Below are positions 21,578 to 33,545 of a stretch of DNA of 64,000 bases, in pieces (position 1 is the first letter of the stretch; each line of letters opens with the position of its first letter). The notes under the pieces were generated by a model that saw nothing but the letters and a program-made list of their open reading frames with translations, was not told the origin of the DNA and did no database searches. The stretch comes from Tenodera sinensis. Taxonomy: Eukaryota > Arthropoda > Insecta > Mantodea > Mantidae. Made by a program: the position numbers and the translations under genes. The stretch covers positions 55,297,076-55,361,075 of the forward strand of contig CM060970.1 in the NCBI GenBank assembly GCA_030765045.1, in the 5' to 3' direction.

Positions 21578-22335
21578 ATCTAATGTGTTGCACTCACATG
21601 ACTTTCTCTACTCTTGTACTAACCATTCTTACAAACTCTTATTCCTATATCTTCGTGTTAAATATTTTCAGAAAGTATCTTACTGTTTATTTTCTTGTAG
21701 GTACAAGGGGAATATAATAATACATAAGCTTTGAGTGATAGTCAAATCTTTTAAAGCTTTGAGATTCCGTTCTCATTCCACGGCTAAGATATAACAAAGG
21801 AGTAACTGTCTTCCATTTGACGAAAGTTTAAGTATTCCAAAACTCACACAAATAACAAGGGATGTCTCTGAAATGATTCACTCCACAAAAACTTATACAT
21901 TTTTTCTATAGTATGATTTGGTCTATCTCTTATTTAAAGTTATTTAAAAATCAGGAAGAGTAAACAGGACTACATGGACTATAACCACAAAATTCAAAAT
22001 ATATATTTAATTTGTCATAAAAATATGTGAAACATATGGCATTTTAATCATTGTCGAGAAAATCAAAATTTTCCATGTAAAGGGTAGTTTAGTGTGGAGG
22101 AATTTTCTTCAAAATCTTCGTGTCACATTCTTGAAGCGTATTAAACCAACTTTGGTTTTTAACCGACTTTTAGTTTTTCAGTTATACTGTTCACAGACGC
22201 ACACGTGGACCTTTTCTAAAAATGTTTTTTTTAATTCAGGGGGCCTCAAAACGTATATTTCCGGTGAAATCTCGACATCGAATTTTTGTTTGGGATACAA
22301 TACCTCCCATACTTACTATACGTAGTAGGGAAAAT
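21578..22335 (+). repeat. R1 repeat, near full-length
   Basis: Head 'aatgtgttgcactcacatga', tail 'atacgtagtagggaaaataa'. The CA tract is reduced to 'cagacgcacacgtggacc'. Confidence 0.85.
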
Positions 22336-22653
22336 AAAAAGAAAAGTCAGTTAAATACCAAATCTGGTATTTAAGTTCCTTTTTCAAGGGTGCAACACGT
22401 GACAAATGAAACGCATATCTTAAATTTTCTAGGAATAGCCTCTTAAGTCCTCTTCATTCTGAACGACCTGCATAACTGGTAAGCCGCAAGAGATACCAGA
22501 ATCGTATTACACCAAAAATTTAGATCTGTTAAAGCACACTCACTGTTAGTGAGTTAGCCACTCCCGAGATATTAATTTTTAATGATTTGCGTTTTAAAAT
22601 GCCTATACTTCTCTCAAATAGGAAGTTCTGATTCATCTTCTTATATCTTGACC

Positions 22654-23530
22654 ATGTAAACCAGGGGAAGACAGGTAACGCTGCTGTGACATCAGCTCAC
22701 TCAGCACACATGCTCCCAGAGAAAGCCAGTTGAACGTGTGACGTCACAGCGGGCAGGAGGAAATGGGATACGGGACATCGGAATCTTAATGCTGACTGTT
22801 TCAATTGCGGAATAGTTACAGATTATAAATAATTACATTTCGGCTTTATGCCATATATATAATTCTAGTTTATGTGAACAGCCATGTTATAACGCAAATA
22901 GAACAGAAATTATAACTATTTTGCCTGAGCAAGAGGAAAGCTATACAGAACAATTAGGTGGACATTTTCCGACATTTGTCGTTTCGCTTTTCTTTATCTC
23001 GTTTGTCAATGTTAGGGCGTAATGTACGGCACATTTGTAACCGAAGACTGCATATTAGATTGTGATCTGACAATATGCTTTGGGGTTTTGACTTAGAAAG
23101 GTTCATAAACGAAAAAAAAATTTCGCACACATACGTAGAACCAAACATACATAATACCCGTGCATATAACCTCAGAAATCTGGTTTGAGGAACATTCTTA
23201 TAAAAATCAGCCAAGTCTTCCTTGTGTTTATATTTGTCCTTCAGCAAATCGTCGCACTGTAGATTTATCAATTCAATTTGCTACCTGCTAGAAACATTGT
23301 TAACATCCACTGAATACGGGGTCGCAAAGATCTGAAACGTAGTTGACAATGTTTCTACATCTTGAAGCCTGGTCTCAAACTAGTGTGAAACACGGGGAAC
23401 TGAACACATGCGCCGCTGATCTAGGCTGCATAGCAATACACTGCTCTCGCCTGACGTCACACGAACGTACAAGCTGGCTCTTCGTTTAAATACGTCACAC
23501 GGCCCGAAGTTGTCTTCCCCTGATGTAAAC
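22654..23530 (-). mobile_element. non-autonomous hAT element, copy 2, with 8-bp target duplication
   Basis: The element proper is 22662-23522 (861 bp): CAGGGGAAGACAGG at one end and GTTGTCTTCCCCTG at the other. It is flanked by a perfect ATGTAAAC duplication (22654-22661 and 23523-23530), the size typical of hAT transposition. The minus-strand frame at 22954-23271 encodes only the dimerisation domain (MFGSTYVCE, SKSKPQSILSD, PNIDK), as in copy 1. Confidence 0.92.
22954..23271 (-). pseudogene. hAT dimerisation domain, copy 2
   Basis: 105-codon frame without ATG, with a few differences from copy 1, including loss of a short segment (RLYALVARVL to RLYARVL) and EQLFSV to EIFFSF. The upstream TAG is shared with copy 1. 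Confidence 0.85.
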
Positions 23531-23690
23531 AGAACGGAAGTTTAAAACCATCATATAACGATCAGCTCTTAGAAAATTTTAGCATCAATTAAACCTGGTA
23601 TATTCCCTTATTCTCCTAGTACTCATAAGATATGAAATAAGACAATTTCTGCAAGTATTTATCTCGGGCCACTGAGAGTTACTACTTTAA

Positions 23691-24379
23691 TAAATTAAAT
23701 ATTTAATTTATATTTTATGCAAAAATTATACAAGGCATGGGACAGTACCTCTTGGTACAATTAGTAAGCAACAACGCTAATTAAAACAAGATTATATTAA
23801 TTTACTGTATAAACTGTAAGTATCGACTTCATTTTCATTTTCCCTGCAAATTTACTGGCCATGTTTTATTTATTCCTTCAAACTGGCAAGAAGTATGATG
23901 TGTTTGAGCTTCAAACCTTTATTGCATGGATAATCTGGAATAAAGGATTTGATTTTGTTTTGTTATTTAATACACGCTTGCATTTTAATAAATACGTATT
24001 TCTAACTTTTCAAAATTAAGAATCACATTGCGCCACTGCTCGGATAGAGAGGTAAAAAATCTGTTATATGTTCCACCCATATGACTTTCTCTACTCTTTA
24101 AAAAATATACCTGTAATGAAAATGTTTTGAGTTTTTTCTTTCTTGATGTTATTTAAAACAATTTTAAGTTTGTACTCGATAAATTTAAGTTTATAATCAC
24201 ACACTATTGATAAATCGAGTTGCGATAACTAGGCGTGGTGGCGTCAGCTATTCTAAAAATGATGATACATATTTTTCATCAAAACAGTCCAAATAATTTA
24301 TAGTTTATTTTAAACATTTTATAATTTTTCGATGGACAACGTTTGAACAGGACAACGTCTGTCGGGTTCTCTAGCTTCT
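23691..24379. other. AT-rich sequence with a small R1 head piece
   Basis: 'tgttccacccatatgacttt' near 24067 is a short R1 head remnant. Nothing else was recognised. Confidence 0.4.
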
Positions 24380-25030
24380 CTGTCATCTTCGTGTTAGTCA
24401 GAGAAACATTTGTCAGAGAAATTACCTTATTGCTTATTTTCTCGTAGGTGCAAGGGAAATATGGGAATACAGTAGGCTTTGAGAGATAGTCAAACCCTTT
24501 AAAGCTGGTCGACATACGAAGCCTCTGAAAATCGGTTCTCTTTGCACGGCCAAGGGATAAATAAGTGAATAACGACCTTCCATTTGAGAAAACATTTAAG
24601 TATTTAAAAACTCACACAAATAACAAGGAATATCTCCGAAATGGTTAATTCCACAAAGAAATGCATTTGGATATAACGTGTGTTTTAACGAGATCTACAT
24701 TTTTATAGTAAGATTTGGTGTATCTTTTAGGGTTTACTACGAGATGCAAGTCATTAAGAGTAAACAGGGCTACATGGCTCTAACCAGAAAATTCAAAATA
24801 TACATTTCACTTGCCATAAAGATATCTTAAACATATGGCATTTTAATCAAAACCGTTAGAGCCATTTTGGAGAAAAACAACATTTTCAAAAAAATTACAT
24901 TTGAAGGATAGTTCAAGGTGAAGGAGTTTTTTCAAAATCTTCGTGTTGCTTCCTTGAAAGACATTAAACTTAAATACCAACTTTGGTTTTTAACCGAATT
25001 TTCGTTTTTGAGTTATGCTGTCCACAGACT

Positions 25031-25104
<74 letters not shown>

Positions 25105-25257
25105 CACGCACAAACACACACGCGGACCCTTTTCTAAAAATGCTTTTTTTATTCAGGGAGCCCCAAAACATATTTCTGGTGAAATATCGACATCGAATTT
25201 CTGGGTCGAACAAAGTAGTTAGGTACTTCCCTTACTTGCTATATGTAGAAGAGAAAG
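24380..25257 (+). repeat. R1 repeat with long CA microsatellite
   Basis: It lacks the first part of the head. It contains the standard centre and a (CA)n run of about 75 bases at 25027-25101, exactly between 'gtccacagactga' and 'cgcggaccc'. It ends at 'atgtagaagagaaag', where a non-LTR fragment has inserted. Confidence 0.88.
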
Positions 25258-25733
25258 ATATCTTCGCTCCATGTTCTGTTTTTCATAGTAAGTCTCTCCA
25301 TCTCTTCTGCGGTCTGCTCACATTTCTTCTACCTGCTGGTTTATAATTGACAGTTATTTTCAGAAGTTTATCATAGTCCATCCTCTCCTCATGTGACAGT
25401 CAATTATTTCTATGGTGTACTTCTTCATTTATAGATTTCACTTGCAGCTCTGTTCTTATTACATCATTATTTTTGTGGTCTAGTTTTGTACATCCTTTAG
25501 TTCTTCTCAAGAATTTCATTTCAGATCTTACTTTCCATCTTCTTTATTACAATCCAGGCTTCCCCTCCATATAAAAGCACTGGCTTTGCCATTGTTTTAT
25601 AAAATTTAATTATTGTATCCTTTCTTGGTTTATTTCTTAAACTGTTGTGTAATGTTTCGCATATTTTAAATTTATATCTCTTTCTTTCCCTGAGCCCATT
25701 TCACATCCAAGGTATCTGAAATTTGAGGTTCGT
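25258..25733 (-). mobile_element. 5'-truncated non-LTR retrotransposon fragment with target duplication
   Basis: Flanked by AGAGAAAG (25250-25257 and 25734-25741). Minus-strand frames read RKDTIIKFYKTMAKPVLLYG followed by GEAWIV, then FLRRTKGCTKLD, NNDVIRTELQV and GRRNVSRPQKRWRDL. This is the C-terminal part of a non-LTR reverse transcriptase (LLYG.E.W ... FLR ... GRP..RW). Several frameshifts and stops make it dead. Confidence 0.85.
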
Positions 25734-25744
25734 AGAGAAAGTAA

Positions 25745-25928
25745 AAATTAATATCTTATTTGTGAACAATGCTGTCAATTACCTGGATCATATTGGTGTG
25801 TCGGAATTTCGTCCCGCAGCAGTTATTTTACAAGCCAATAAATCTACTGATATGGGGCTCTTGTTTTTAAGCACACATATTTGAACCTGCCACCTTGGGA
25901 TCAGTAGGCCAGTATCTTACCAACCAAA
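25745..25928 (-). mobile_element. SINE3, copy 2
   Basis: Shares 'gtgtcggaatttcgtcccgc' and 'ccttgggatcagtaggccag' with the copy at 18263. The head is eroded ('ttaccaaccaaagatg' where the A box should be). Confidence 0.8.
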
Positions 25929-27389
25929 GATGTGATTCCCAAGCGGCGTGGCGTTCAGACGTCTGAGCATTCAGGTGACATTTCTCGCAAAATATCAATA
26001 ACGGACATTTTTTAAGCAACAAGAAGAGCACAATCTTACCTATTCGTTGCCAACAGAAGAATATACTGTAAAGAACAAAGTTAATTCAATGTTTACAACG
26101 ATGCAACTTGAAGGTTTCAGCATCTTATAAATAATATATATATTCCCACAAATAACACAAATATGTAGAGACTAAAACTTCACTTCAATAAAATTGAGTT
26201 AAACTCAATATACTTCCAACGATCGCACCTTTGTGCCATTCTCAAGGCAAACTCATATATTTGTGTTATTTGTGGATCATATTGCTTCACTGTTAATAGC
26301 TTCAGGTGTGTGAATAGTTTCTTTCCGAGGTATAAATTATTAATTAAATATTGGTAGACATTATATTATCAAGGCTATTTTAAACATACATACAATAGGA
26401 AAAGGTGTGTAGGTCACCAAGGGAAAGCATATATTTGATAATAAATGCATACGGATGTAACCTAGAGAATGTTCAATTCTTGACGAACCATTTTTTATGA
26501 GAATATGAGAAAACAGGAGATGGTACATTAAGAAATGAACAAGAATTGTCGGCTTGATTCACAATATTCTCCACAATTAACATAACTGTAGCAAATTTAG
26601 ATTCATATTACTGAAATTAATTGCTATGGTAAACACAGACTTAGTTCAGAACACACTCGCATTCTATTTAACTTACCACAAATGAATCTGAGGTAGCGTG
26701 ATTTGCATTACTAAGTGTTTCTAGTTATTGTATGTCAAGCCAAAGTGAAAGATAGGGGAAGATAATCTTGTGTTTGCACTAAAAAAAAGTCTGAAATAAC
26801 TTTTAAAGCCATCACATTGAGTTTCCCCTACTCCGACATTTCCATTCTTGTTTTATGCATAAACCTCTCTTCCAATCAGTACAATAATAATTGTTCTTTT
26901 CCTGTTCTTTTGGAACAGTAACTGTGGGATTAACATATTTTTACTTTACGCAATTACTTGCTCCTGGTGTCTGGCATAATTCTGTTTTTGACAGTATATA
27001 ACAGGATATGTATTTAATAAATCCACGAACGCCGGCTGAAGCTCAGTGTTTCGTCGGACTCCATTCCTAATACTTAGCAAAGGTTGATTAACAACAGAGA
27101 TATCTATTACATTGTGGACAAATCGTCTTACCTAGCAACAGGAAGAAAATTATAAACAGTTCCCGGAAGTTAAATATCTGTGCCCTCCATGAGTCGCACT
27201 TTTAAATAGAAAAGTGATTTCAGCTGAACGGAGTAATTACCAGATACTTGATCAAACCGAGTCGTGATATTCGGCTCAGGTGTTTACTAGATAGCCATTA
27301 TACGGACAGAAATAAGACTTCTTGCTGCGAAGAGCAAGTTAGAGTAGGGACTTCTTCCTCAGCATTACAGGTATAGTTTTCTGTTTCTA
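25929..27389. other. AT-rich sequence with a 19-bp inverted repeat
   Basis: The only structure seen is the inverted repeat at 26146-26275, listed separately. No coding motif. Confidence 0.4.
26146..26275. repeat. 19-bp inverted repeat around a 92-base spacer
   Basis: Arms CCACAAATAACACAAATAT (26146-26164) and its exact reverse complement (26257-26275). The spacer contains TTGAGTTaaACTCAA and 'caacgatcgcacctttgtgc', which recalls the 'cgtttcgc' regions of Penelope-like terminal repeats. Assignment uncertain. Confidence 0.75.
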
Positions 27390-27531
27390 GTTACTTTCTC
27401 TACTGGTAAGTAGGGGAAGTATTGTATTCCACCCAAAAATTCGACGTCAAGATTTCACCGGAAGTATATTATAATATAACATACTATGTTTTGAGACCCC
27501 CTGAATCCAAAAAAACATTTTTAGAAAAAGG

Positions 27532-27582
<51 letters not shown>

Positions 27583-28322
27583 GTGCGCGCGCGCGTGTCT
27601 GTATGTCTGTGTGTCAGTCTATGGACAGCATAACTCAAAAATAAAAAGTCGCTTCAAAAGCAAATTTGGTATTTAAGTTTAATGTCCTTCGAGGATGCGA
27701 CACGAAGATTTTGAAGAAAATAGCCTCATCCTAAACTCCCTTTACATGGCAAATTTTTCGAAAATTTTGATTTTCTTGAAAATGGCTCTAATGATTTTGA
27801 TTAAACTGTCATATGTTAGAGATATTTTTATTACAAATGAAATTTATATTTTGAATTTTCTGGCTATAGCCCCTGTAGTCGTATTTACTCTGGATGACTT
27901 TTGCATAACTGGTAAACCGTTAGAGATAGGCCAAATCATACTATACAAAAATGTAGATCTTGCTAAAATACACAATTTATGTCTGAATACATTTTCTTGT
28001 AGGGTGAACCATTTCGGAGATATTCCTTGTTATATGTGTGAGTTTCGGAAAACTTCAAACTTTGGTGAAATGGAACATCATTGATCATTTTTTTATATGA
28101 TAAGTGTGCAAAGAGAACAGAATCTCAAAGCTTTAAAAGAATTTACTATCGCACAAAGTCTACTGTATTCTAATATTCCCCTTGCGCCTACAAGGAAATA
28201 AGTAATTAGATAATTTGTACAAATGTTTATCTTAACACGAAGAAGATATGGGAATAAGAGTTTGTAAGAATTTTTAGTACAAGAGTAGAGAAATTCATGT
28301 GAGTGCAACACATCAGATTTTT
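27390..28322 (-). repeat. R1 repeat, full-length inverted copy
   Basis: The clearest inverted copy: from 'actttctctactggtaagta' through a (GT)n run at 27535-27590 to 'gagtgcaacacatcagattt'. A 129-codon frame on the plus strand is open by chance and closed in other copies. Confidence 0.92.
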
Positions 28323-28996
28323 TTCCTGTATTGTGTGGGTAGCTGTCACAATCATACTCACATTTCCCCCTCCGTCAAGGACATTTTGCAGTGCGATCTA
28401 CAAATACGAGTATTTACTGGCATTAGGCAAGATATAGCTAACGCTTTATTTTAATTAATTTATTAATTACATTGTACTTCGTTTTCTTTCTACTTATTAC
28501 CTTGATATGGTTGTGAGAGGATTGAGAGAACAAATTATTTTCGTACTGTAATACTGCATTTTCGTTGCCGAATGACTATTCAGTTTTATATTCTGTCCTC
28601 TTATTATAACACTTAAAGCGCCAGCTAGTAAACCCGTGCAAAAAATGTAAAATCCCCTCATAAGCAACAGACTACAATACGCTTCGCGTAAAGGCACTAT
28701 AGAGGTTCATATTGGATCTTAGAGTGTGATTTTTTAAATATTAAAACATACTACAATTCTAAAATCAGAGTACACTTTGAATAATTTGAGGGGGCTTAAG
28801 ACTCAAATACCATATGTTTGTATAAATTCGCGACTATATATTTTATGAAATCGCGTAGAACACTTACTGTTTAATAAAGCTAGTCTGTTTCCACATTATG
28901 CCCTGAAAGGGTTTGAATATTCAAAAGTATGCTCACTTTATTTCGAATTTCAGAGATAAAATATGCAATAAAATACGTAATAAACGTCAATGCAGT

Positions 28997-29043
<47 letters not shown>

Positions 29044-29394
29044 AGACGAGATGAGATTTAGCAATATTTATATGAAATTATGTTCACAACCATAATGCTA
29101 AACCTGTTTTGTATAATTACAGACACCAAGTTTACTTTGCTAAATCGTTATACTGCAAGAACATCCGAAAATTTGACATTTTTATTAAATGTGTCGTATT
29201 AGTTGGCTGCTTTTACCATTTATTTGTGCTCAAAAGTTCTCCCTGTTGCAATTTTTTAACTATCACATTAATTGAGGTTATAAAGACTAGGATTTTGCCT
29301 CCTAAGTCGATTAAGAAACACAAAATGTATAAAAATACGCTGTTTTCTGCACTAGTAAATGATATTTTGTTTCAATCACACGCCAACGCTTAGC
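28323..29394. other. AT-rich sequence with a long A-run
   Basis: A run of about 43 A at 28999-29041 could be a retroposon tail, but nothing upstream is recognised. The 94-codon frame at 29109-29393 has no supporting motif. Confidence 0.4.
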
Positions 29395-29640
29395 GACTAT
29401 ATTAGTACTCTGACCAATCATATCAAAACGTTGTGCGAGGTAGTGGTGTGAGTATGAAAGTTCTGCGCATGCTCGAGAGCTCGCGCCACACCACCACGCC
29501 AACGCCACGCTGCTTGGGAATCACCCCTTAAGCTACCCAGACCGACATAGAGGGATAGGCTAGTTACGCCACAGTACCTCTCAGTGACCCTTCTTCCAGG
29601 ATGTAACACGCGGCTCGCGGTTTTATCTTATCTTTATCTT
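29395..29640. other. GC-rich block ending in (CTTAT)n
   Basis: About 29460-29600 is clearly GC-richer than its surroundings and ends in 'ttttatcttatctttatctt'. This could be a SINE-like insertion with a pentamer tail, but no A or B box is convincing. Confidence 0.35.
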
Positions 29641-30441
29641 ATCTAAAGCACGTGAGGCAATTTGATTACACAGCCATTTTACGCCTTACTTATTTAAAAT
29701 CCTATTAATCATCTGCAAATGTAGAAATATAGAGGAATATTACAGTAGGAAGGCAGATGCGAGGAAGGAAGAGTGCAAGAAAATTAGCTGCTAAGTCATC
29801 CATTCTATAAGGAAACTTGAACGTTAGCGAATACAATGGGGTTTAGAAATAATTACCATAGTACTGTATTTGTCTCAGGAGTTTAGATATGACCTTGAGG
29901 TTTATTCCTCTCGCTCTTGACGTTTTACATCCTGTAAGTGACTTGTTCTTTCTTTGACCAATGGCAGCTACACAGTGAAGCTCCACTTCACCAGCTTTAG
30001 TTGTATTAAATATGATATAGATGTTTAATTTGTTCTACGATTAAATATCATTCAACCATTCGGGAGTATATCTGGAAGGGTAGCTAAAAGAAAAGTAAAA
30101 GCTACTAGCTACTTGCCTTCTCTCTGGCACTTCAGCCTCGAAGAGGGCGCTTACTTTACGGGACATAAGGTGCAGCTATTTCTGTCAGCGGATATATAGC
30201 TGCATGTTTATACTCGGTTGCCATGGCAATAAAACAGAATATTAGGTTCCATGTGTTGCCAAATAGACCTGCTGCGAGAGTAACGTGCAGCTACAGTAGA
30301 ACAGAAACTTAGCGAAGCACAGCCTTGTAGATGCTAGTCTATGGGTGTAAAAACACTATTCGCGTAAAGTGGTTGTGTTTATTTTACTGAAGTTAGCTAC
30401 GCAACTTCTTATTGTGTTTTTAAGTTAAAATTAGTGGAGAC
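29641..30441. other. sequence upstream of the TTF-type hAT pseudogene
   Basis: No coding motif; part is probably the 5' non-coding part of the element that follows. Its terminus was not located. Confidence 0.35.
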
Positions 30442-31340
30442 ATGAATCCGCAAAATGGTACAGCGTGTAGTATATTCCACACACCATTTTCGTGGTGGAT
30501 TGATTGTGATAAAAGGGATGTGATGTTAGAAGACCAAGTGTTACTCTTAATTTATCGAGAAAAAATTGGAGCAAAAAGTGCGAAATGTTACAAAAAGAAC
30601 TTCAAAGGTTCGTGGTACAGTGAATATGAGTGGCTGTGCGGTAGTTATGATATGGAATTACTTGGTGTAAAAAGACAGTGTGGAATAGTGCTGTTCAATC
30701 GGTCATGCATAAACATTCGGACTCTGCTGAGTATCTCAAGTGCACACTCAAACTAAAAAAGTCGAAAAGAATCAAAACACTGATGCTCTGAAAGAAAATA
30801 ACCGGTTGCACGTTGGTCAGTATAATGAAAATGTAAGACTGAACCGATTAGTCTTTAAATGGTTTGTAAAAAGTAACGTAGTTTTGCACCTCTTTGTTCA
30901 TTGTTTAGCCCATTGTTTACTCATGCAAACCACATTGAATGCAATTTCTCAATGCCGCATCTTTTTTTGCTGATATTGTTGGAGTCTCTTCATTTTTTCA
31001 CAACTCTTCCAAGAGAAGCTATGCTCTAGGTGGGTTTTAAGGCGGCGAGTGTCCACTGCAATAAAAACCCGATGGAGTTCATACTCGAAGTTACTAAAGT
31101 ACTTGAAGAAAACTGGAATGATCTCAGGAGGTCAGGAGATAGCAGATTATTCTGAGTCTGACCAGACGGCAATTCAAGTGGCCTTCTCGATAACATAAAT
31201 GCTTTTGAATTTGCATTTTGGTCATTGTTTTAATGAGATCTTTCAGGTTACTAGTCTTTTGTTTGATATTCTTAGAAAAATAAAAAATTAAAAAAAAAAA
31301 ATCTCTGGATATAGTTTTCTGTCAGAATTAAATAGAAAAC
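30442..31340 (+). pseudogene. TTF-zinc-finger-type hAT transposase pseudogene
   Basis: An open frame of 104 codons contains KKNFKGSWYSEYEWLCGSYD, the TTF-type zinc-finger region of ZMYM/KIAA1586-like hAT transposases. After frame changes come ENNRLHVGQYNENVRLNR (30798-30850), VHCLAHCL and LNAISQCRIFF (about 30890-30970), RVSTAIKTRWSSYSKLL (about 31040-31095) and NAFEFAFW (about 31198). These blocks occur in the order of this family: zinc finger, ENVRLNR, HC.AH.LNLVL, TRWSS. There are multiple frameshifts, so it is inactive. The C-terminal dimerisation domain was not found. Confidence 0.78.
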
Positions 31341-32084
31341 AGATTCACTCACTTAAAAGAGAAAAAACTGATGAAGTTTTCGTAATTTTTCTTTGAAATA
31401 GCTAAACTAGGGGGGAAGGGGATTTTCAGGCCAAAAATATGCTAAAATGTCCCAAGATGAATTTTTCCAGAAGTACAAATTGTTATATTTTGAAATATTG
31501 GATTTGATCTACTTATAAATTACCATTAGATTTCAAGATCTTGGAAAACTTCAGTTTTGTCCTGATTCTTCGAGGTTTCTGCAGTATTCTACTGTTTTCC
31601 TCATTGATGCTCTCACCTTTCTCAAGGAAACCTCCAAATTTATTTAAAATAAGTTGTTTGAAAATGGGAATTGAGATTTTTTATGGAAACAAAGAATACC
31701 AGCATAACATTCCCATTACGCAAACACTGAAGTTGATCAAAGAAAACAGTAATATCGTGAAACGAGTGATCCAAAAGTTTTACCTTGGAATTATTTCAAA
31801 TTAAGCAAGAATTACATAGTTAAATAAACTATGTGGAGACATCATTCAAATGTTTATTTATTGAAACAAACCCTCACGATAGAACGGTAAGAAAATGGGA
31901 ATAAGATAAGTACCTTAAACTTAAAAGCATGTCCGAAAAGGTTCAGACCTGAATCATGAAATATTTCGAAAGCTGCTAGCGTTACAACAAAGAATTTGAA
32001 ACAATTTGTATAAGTTAATAAGTTTTTCAGGTAGTGACTGCTATCAACGTTTTAAGATATCCTTGTTATACTAAAGCATATATT
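31341..32084. other. unrecognised AT-rich sequence
   Basis: An 87-codon plus frame at 31541-31804 has no recognisable motif and could be the eroded end of the preceding hAT element or chance. Confidence 0.35.
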
Positions 32085-32425
32085 TAAAAACAGCTCACAG
32101 AAAATTCACAAAGCATTCAAGATATACATACTTATCGCATGCCAAACTATTAAGCATGTGACATTTTTAATCCTTATAACCGTTTTAAAAATAAAAATGA
32201 TTCCATGTCAAGTGGAAAGGAGATATGTGGTTAGATTCTTGCAATTCTTCGTATCCTAACCTTGGACTGAAAAACTGAAAAATTAGGTTAAATACCAAAC
32301 TTGACAGCGAGTTATGCTGCTCACTGGCATCCCTTCCCCCCCCCCCCCCCACACACACACACACTTACTCACTCATGGAACCTTTCTTGTTCTAACTCTT
32401 ATTGTTCCCTTCGCACTATATTTTC
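32085..32425 (+). repeat. R1 repeat, diverged fragment
   Basis: 'attcaagatatacatactta', 'tcctaaccttggactgaaaa' and a C-run plus (AC)n at 32337-32364 follow the R1 order at low identity. Confidence 0.6.
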
Positions 32426-32727
32426 TACCCACTATCGTTAGATCTGATAGTTTTAATTGTCCATTCTTACAAAAACCTATTTTGCATGTTCAGAGAAATG
32501 TATATTGAAGCTATTTTTTCAAACGATTAAGCATAAGAAATATAGAGGAAACCGAATCAATAGTAAGATGTTTAAAATCTAATCGCTATATCCTGACCTT
32601 GAAATTCATATTCTTTCAATTACTTAGCAGAAACAAATGACAGAGACAGCACTTCAGGAAAATGGCAAACCTGTTTAATTCAAACTAATAGTAACGGATA
32701 ATTAAGGAATGGCTGATGCTACTGAAA

Positions 32728-33392
32728 AATGTGATGTTGCACTCACATGACATTTTTTAATGTTGTACAAAATATTCATAGAAACGCTTCTTCTCTCTAG
32801 TCCATATTTATCGAGATAAAAATTTGCAGAAATCGTCTTATTGCGTATTTCCTTGCAGGTACAATGGGAATGTGGAAATGCAGGCCAATTTTCAGCCCTA
32901 GTCAATCGCTATGTAATACCTTTGAAAATCCGTTTTCATTACATGGTCAAGAGAAAAAAAGAACAAGCTAAAAACAAAAGCGTATGAATTCCTATTTCAG
33001 AAAAGTATAAACATTTTAAAATCCAAACTAATAGCACATAAATTTAAAGTGGTTAACACAAAAAAGTATATGCTTTAACGAGAACCATATTTTTTTAGCA
33101 TTGGGAATTTGTCCACCTAGCGGTTTATCAATTACTCAAAAGTCGTTCAAAATGACAAGAACTTGAGATATTATTCCCAGAAAAATTCAAGATATACATT
33201 TCACTTGTCATAGATCTATCTTAAACATACGGTATTTTAATCAAAATCGTTAGAGTCATTATTGAGAAAGTAAAAAGTGTCTAATTTTCCATTTAAAGCG
33301 TAGTTTGGGGATGGAAGATTTCTGTAAAACACTTCGTGTTGCATCCTTACAAGACGTTTGGAATCCAACCGAATTTTTTATTTTCTCTACTA
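32728..33392 (+). repeat. R1 repeat copy
   Basis: Head 'gatgttgcactcacatgaca'; runs to 'ccaaccgaattttttatttt' and then abuts an inverted copy, giving a tail-to-tail arrangement. Confidence 0.8.
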
Positions 33393-33482
33393 CGTGAAAT
33401 ATTGTACTCCATTCAAACACATGTTTTGAGGCTGGCTTCCTGAAACCAAAATGGTATTTTTCAAAACGAGATCTGTGTGTGC

Positions 33483-33545
<63 letters not shown>

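Larger units (their letters stand above)
22370..23690 (-). repeat. R1 repeat, inverted, carrying a hAT insertion
   Basis: R1 reverse is seen at 22370-22653 ('gcataactggtaagccgcaa') and 23531-23690 ('gaacggaagtttaaaaccat'). The hAT element sits between, at the R1 word 'gaccatgtaaacagagaacg'-like junction. Confidence 0.75.

Noticed and set aside
24918..25346. 142-codon frame with a long Thr-His run
   Set aside because: It is a translation of the (CA)n tract and R1; the repeat, not selection, keeps it open.
27695..28084. 129-codon open frame on the plus strand
   Set aside because: It lies completely in an inverted R1 copy, and the matching stretch in other R1 copies contains stops and shifts.
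28999..29041. A-run as the tail of a processed pseudogene
   Set aside because: No coding or exon-like sequence upstream and no flanking duplication could be seen.
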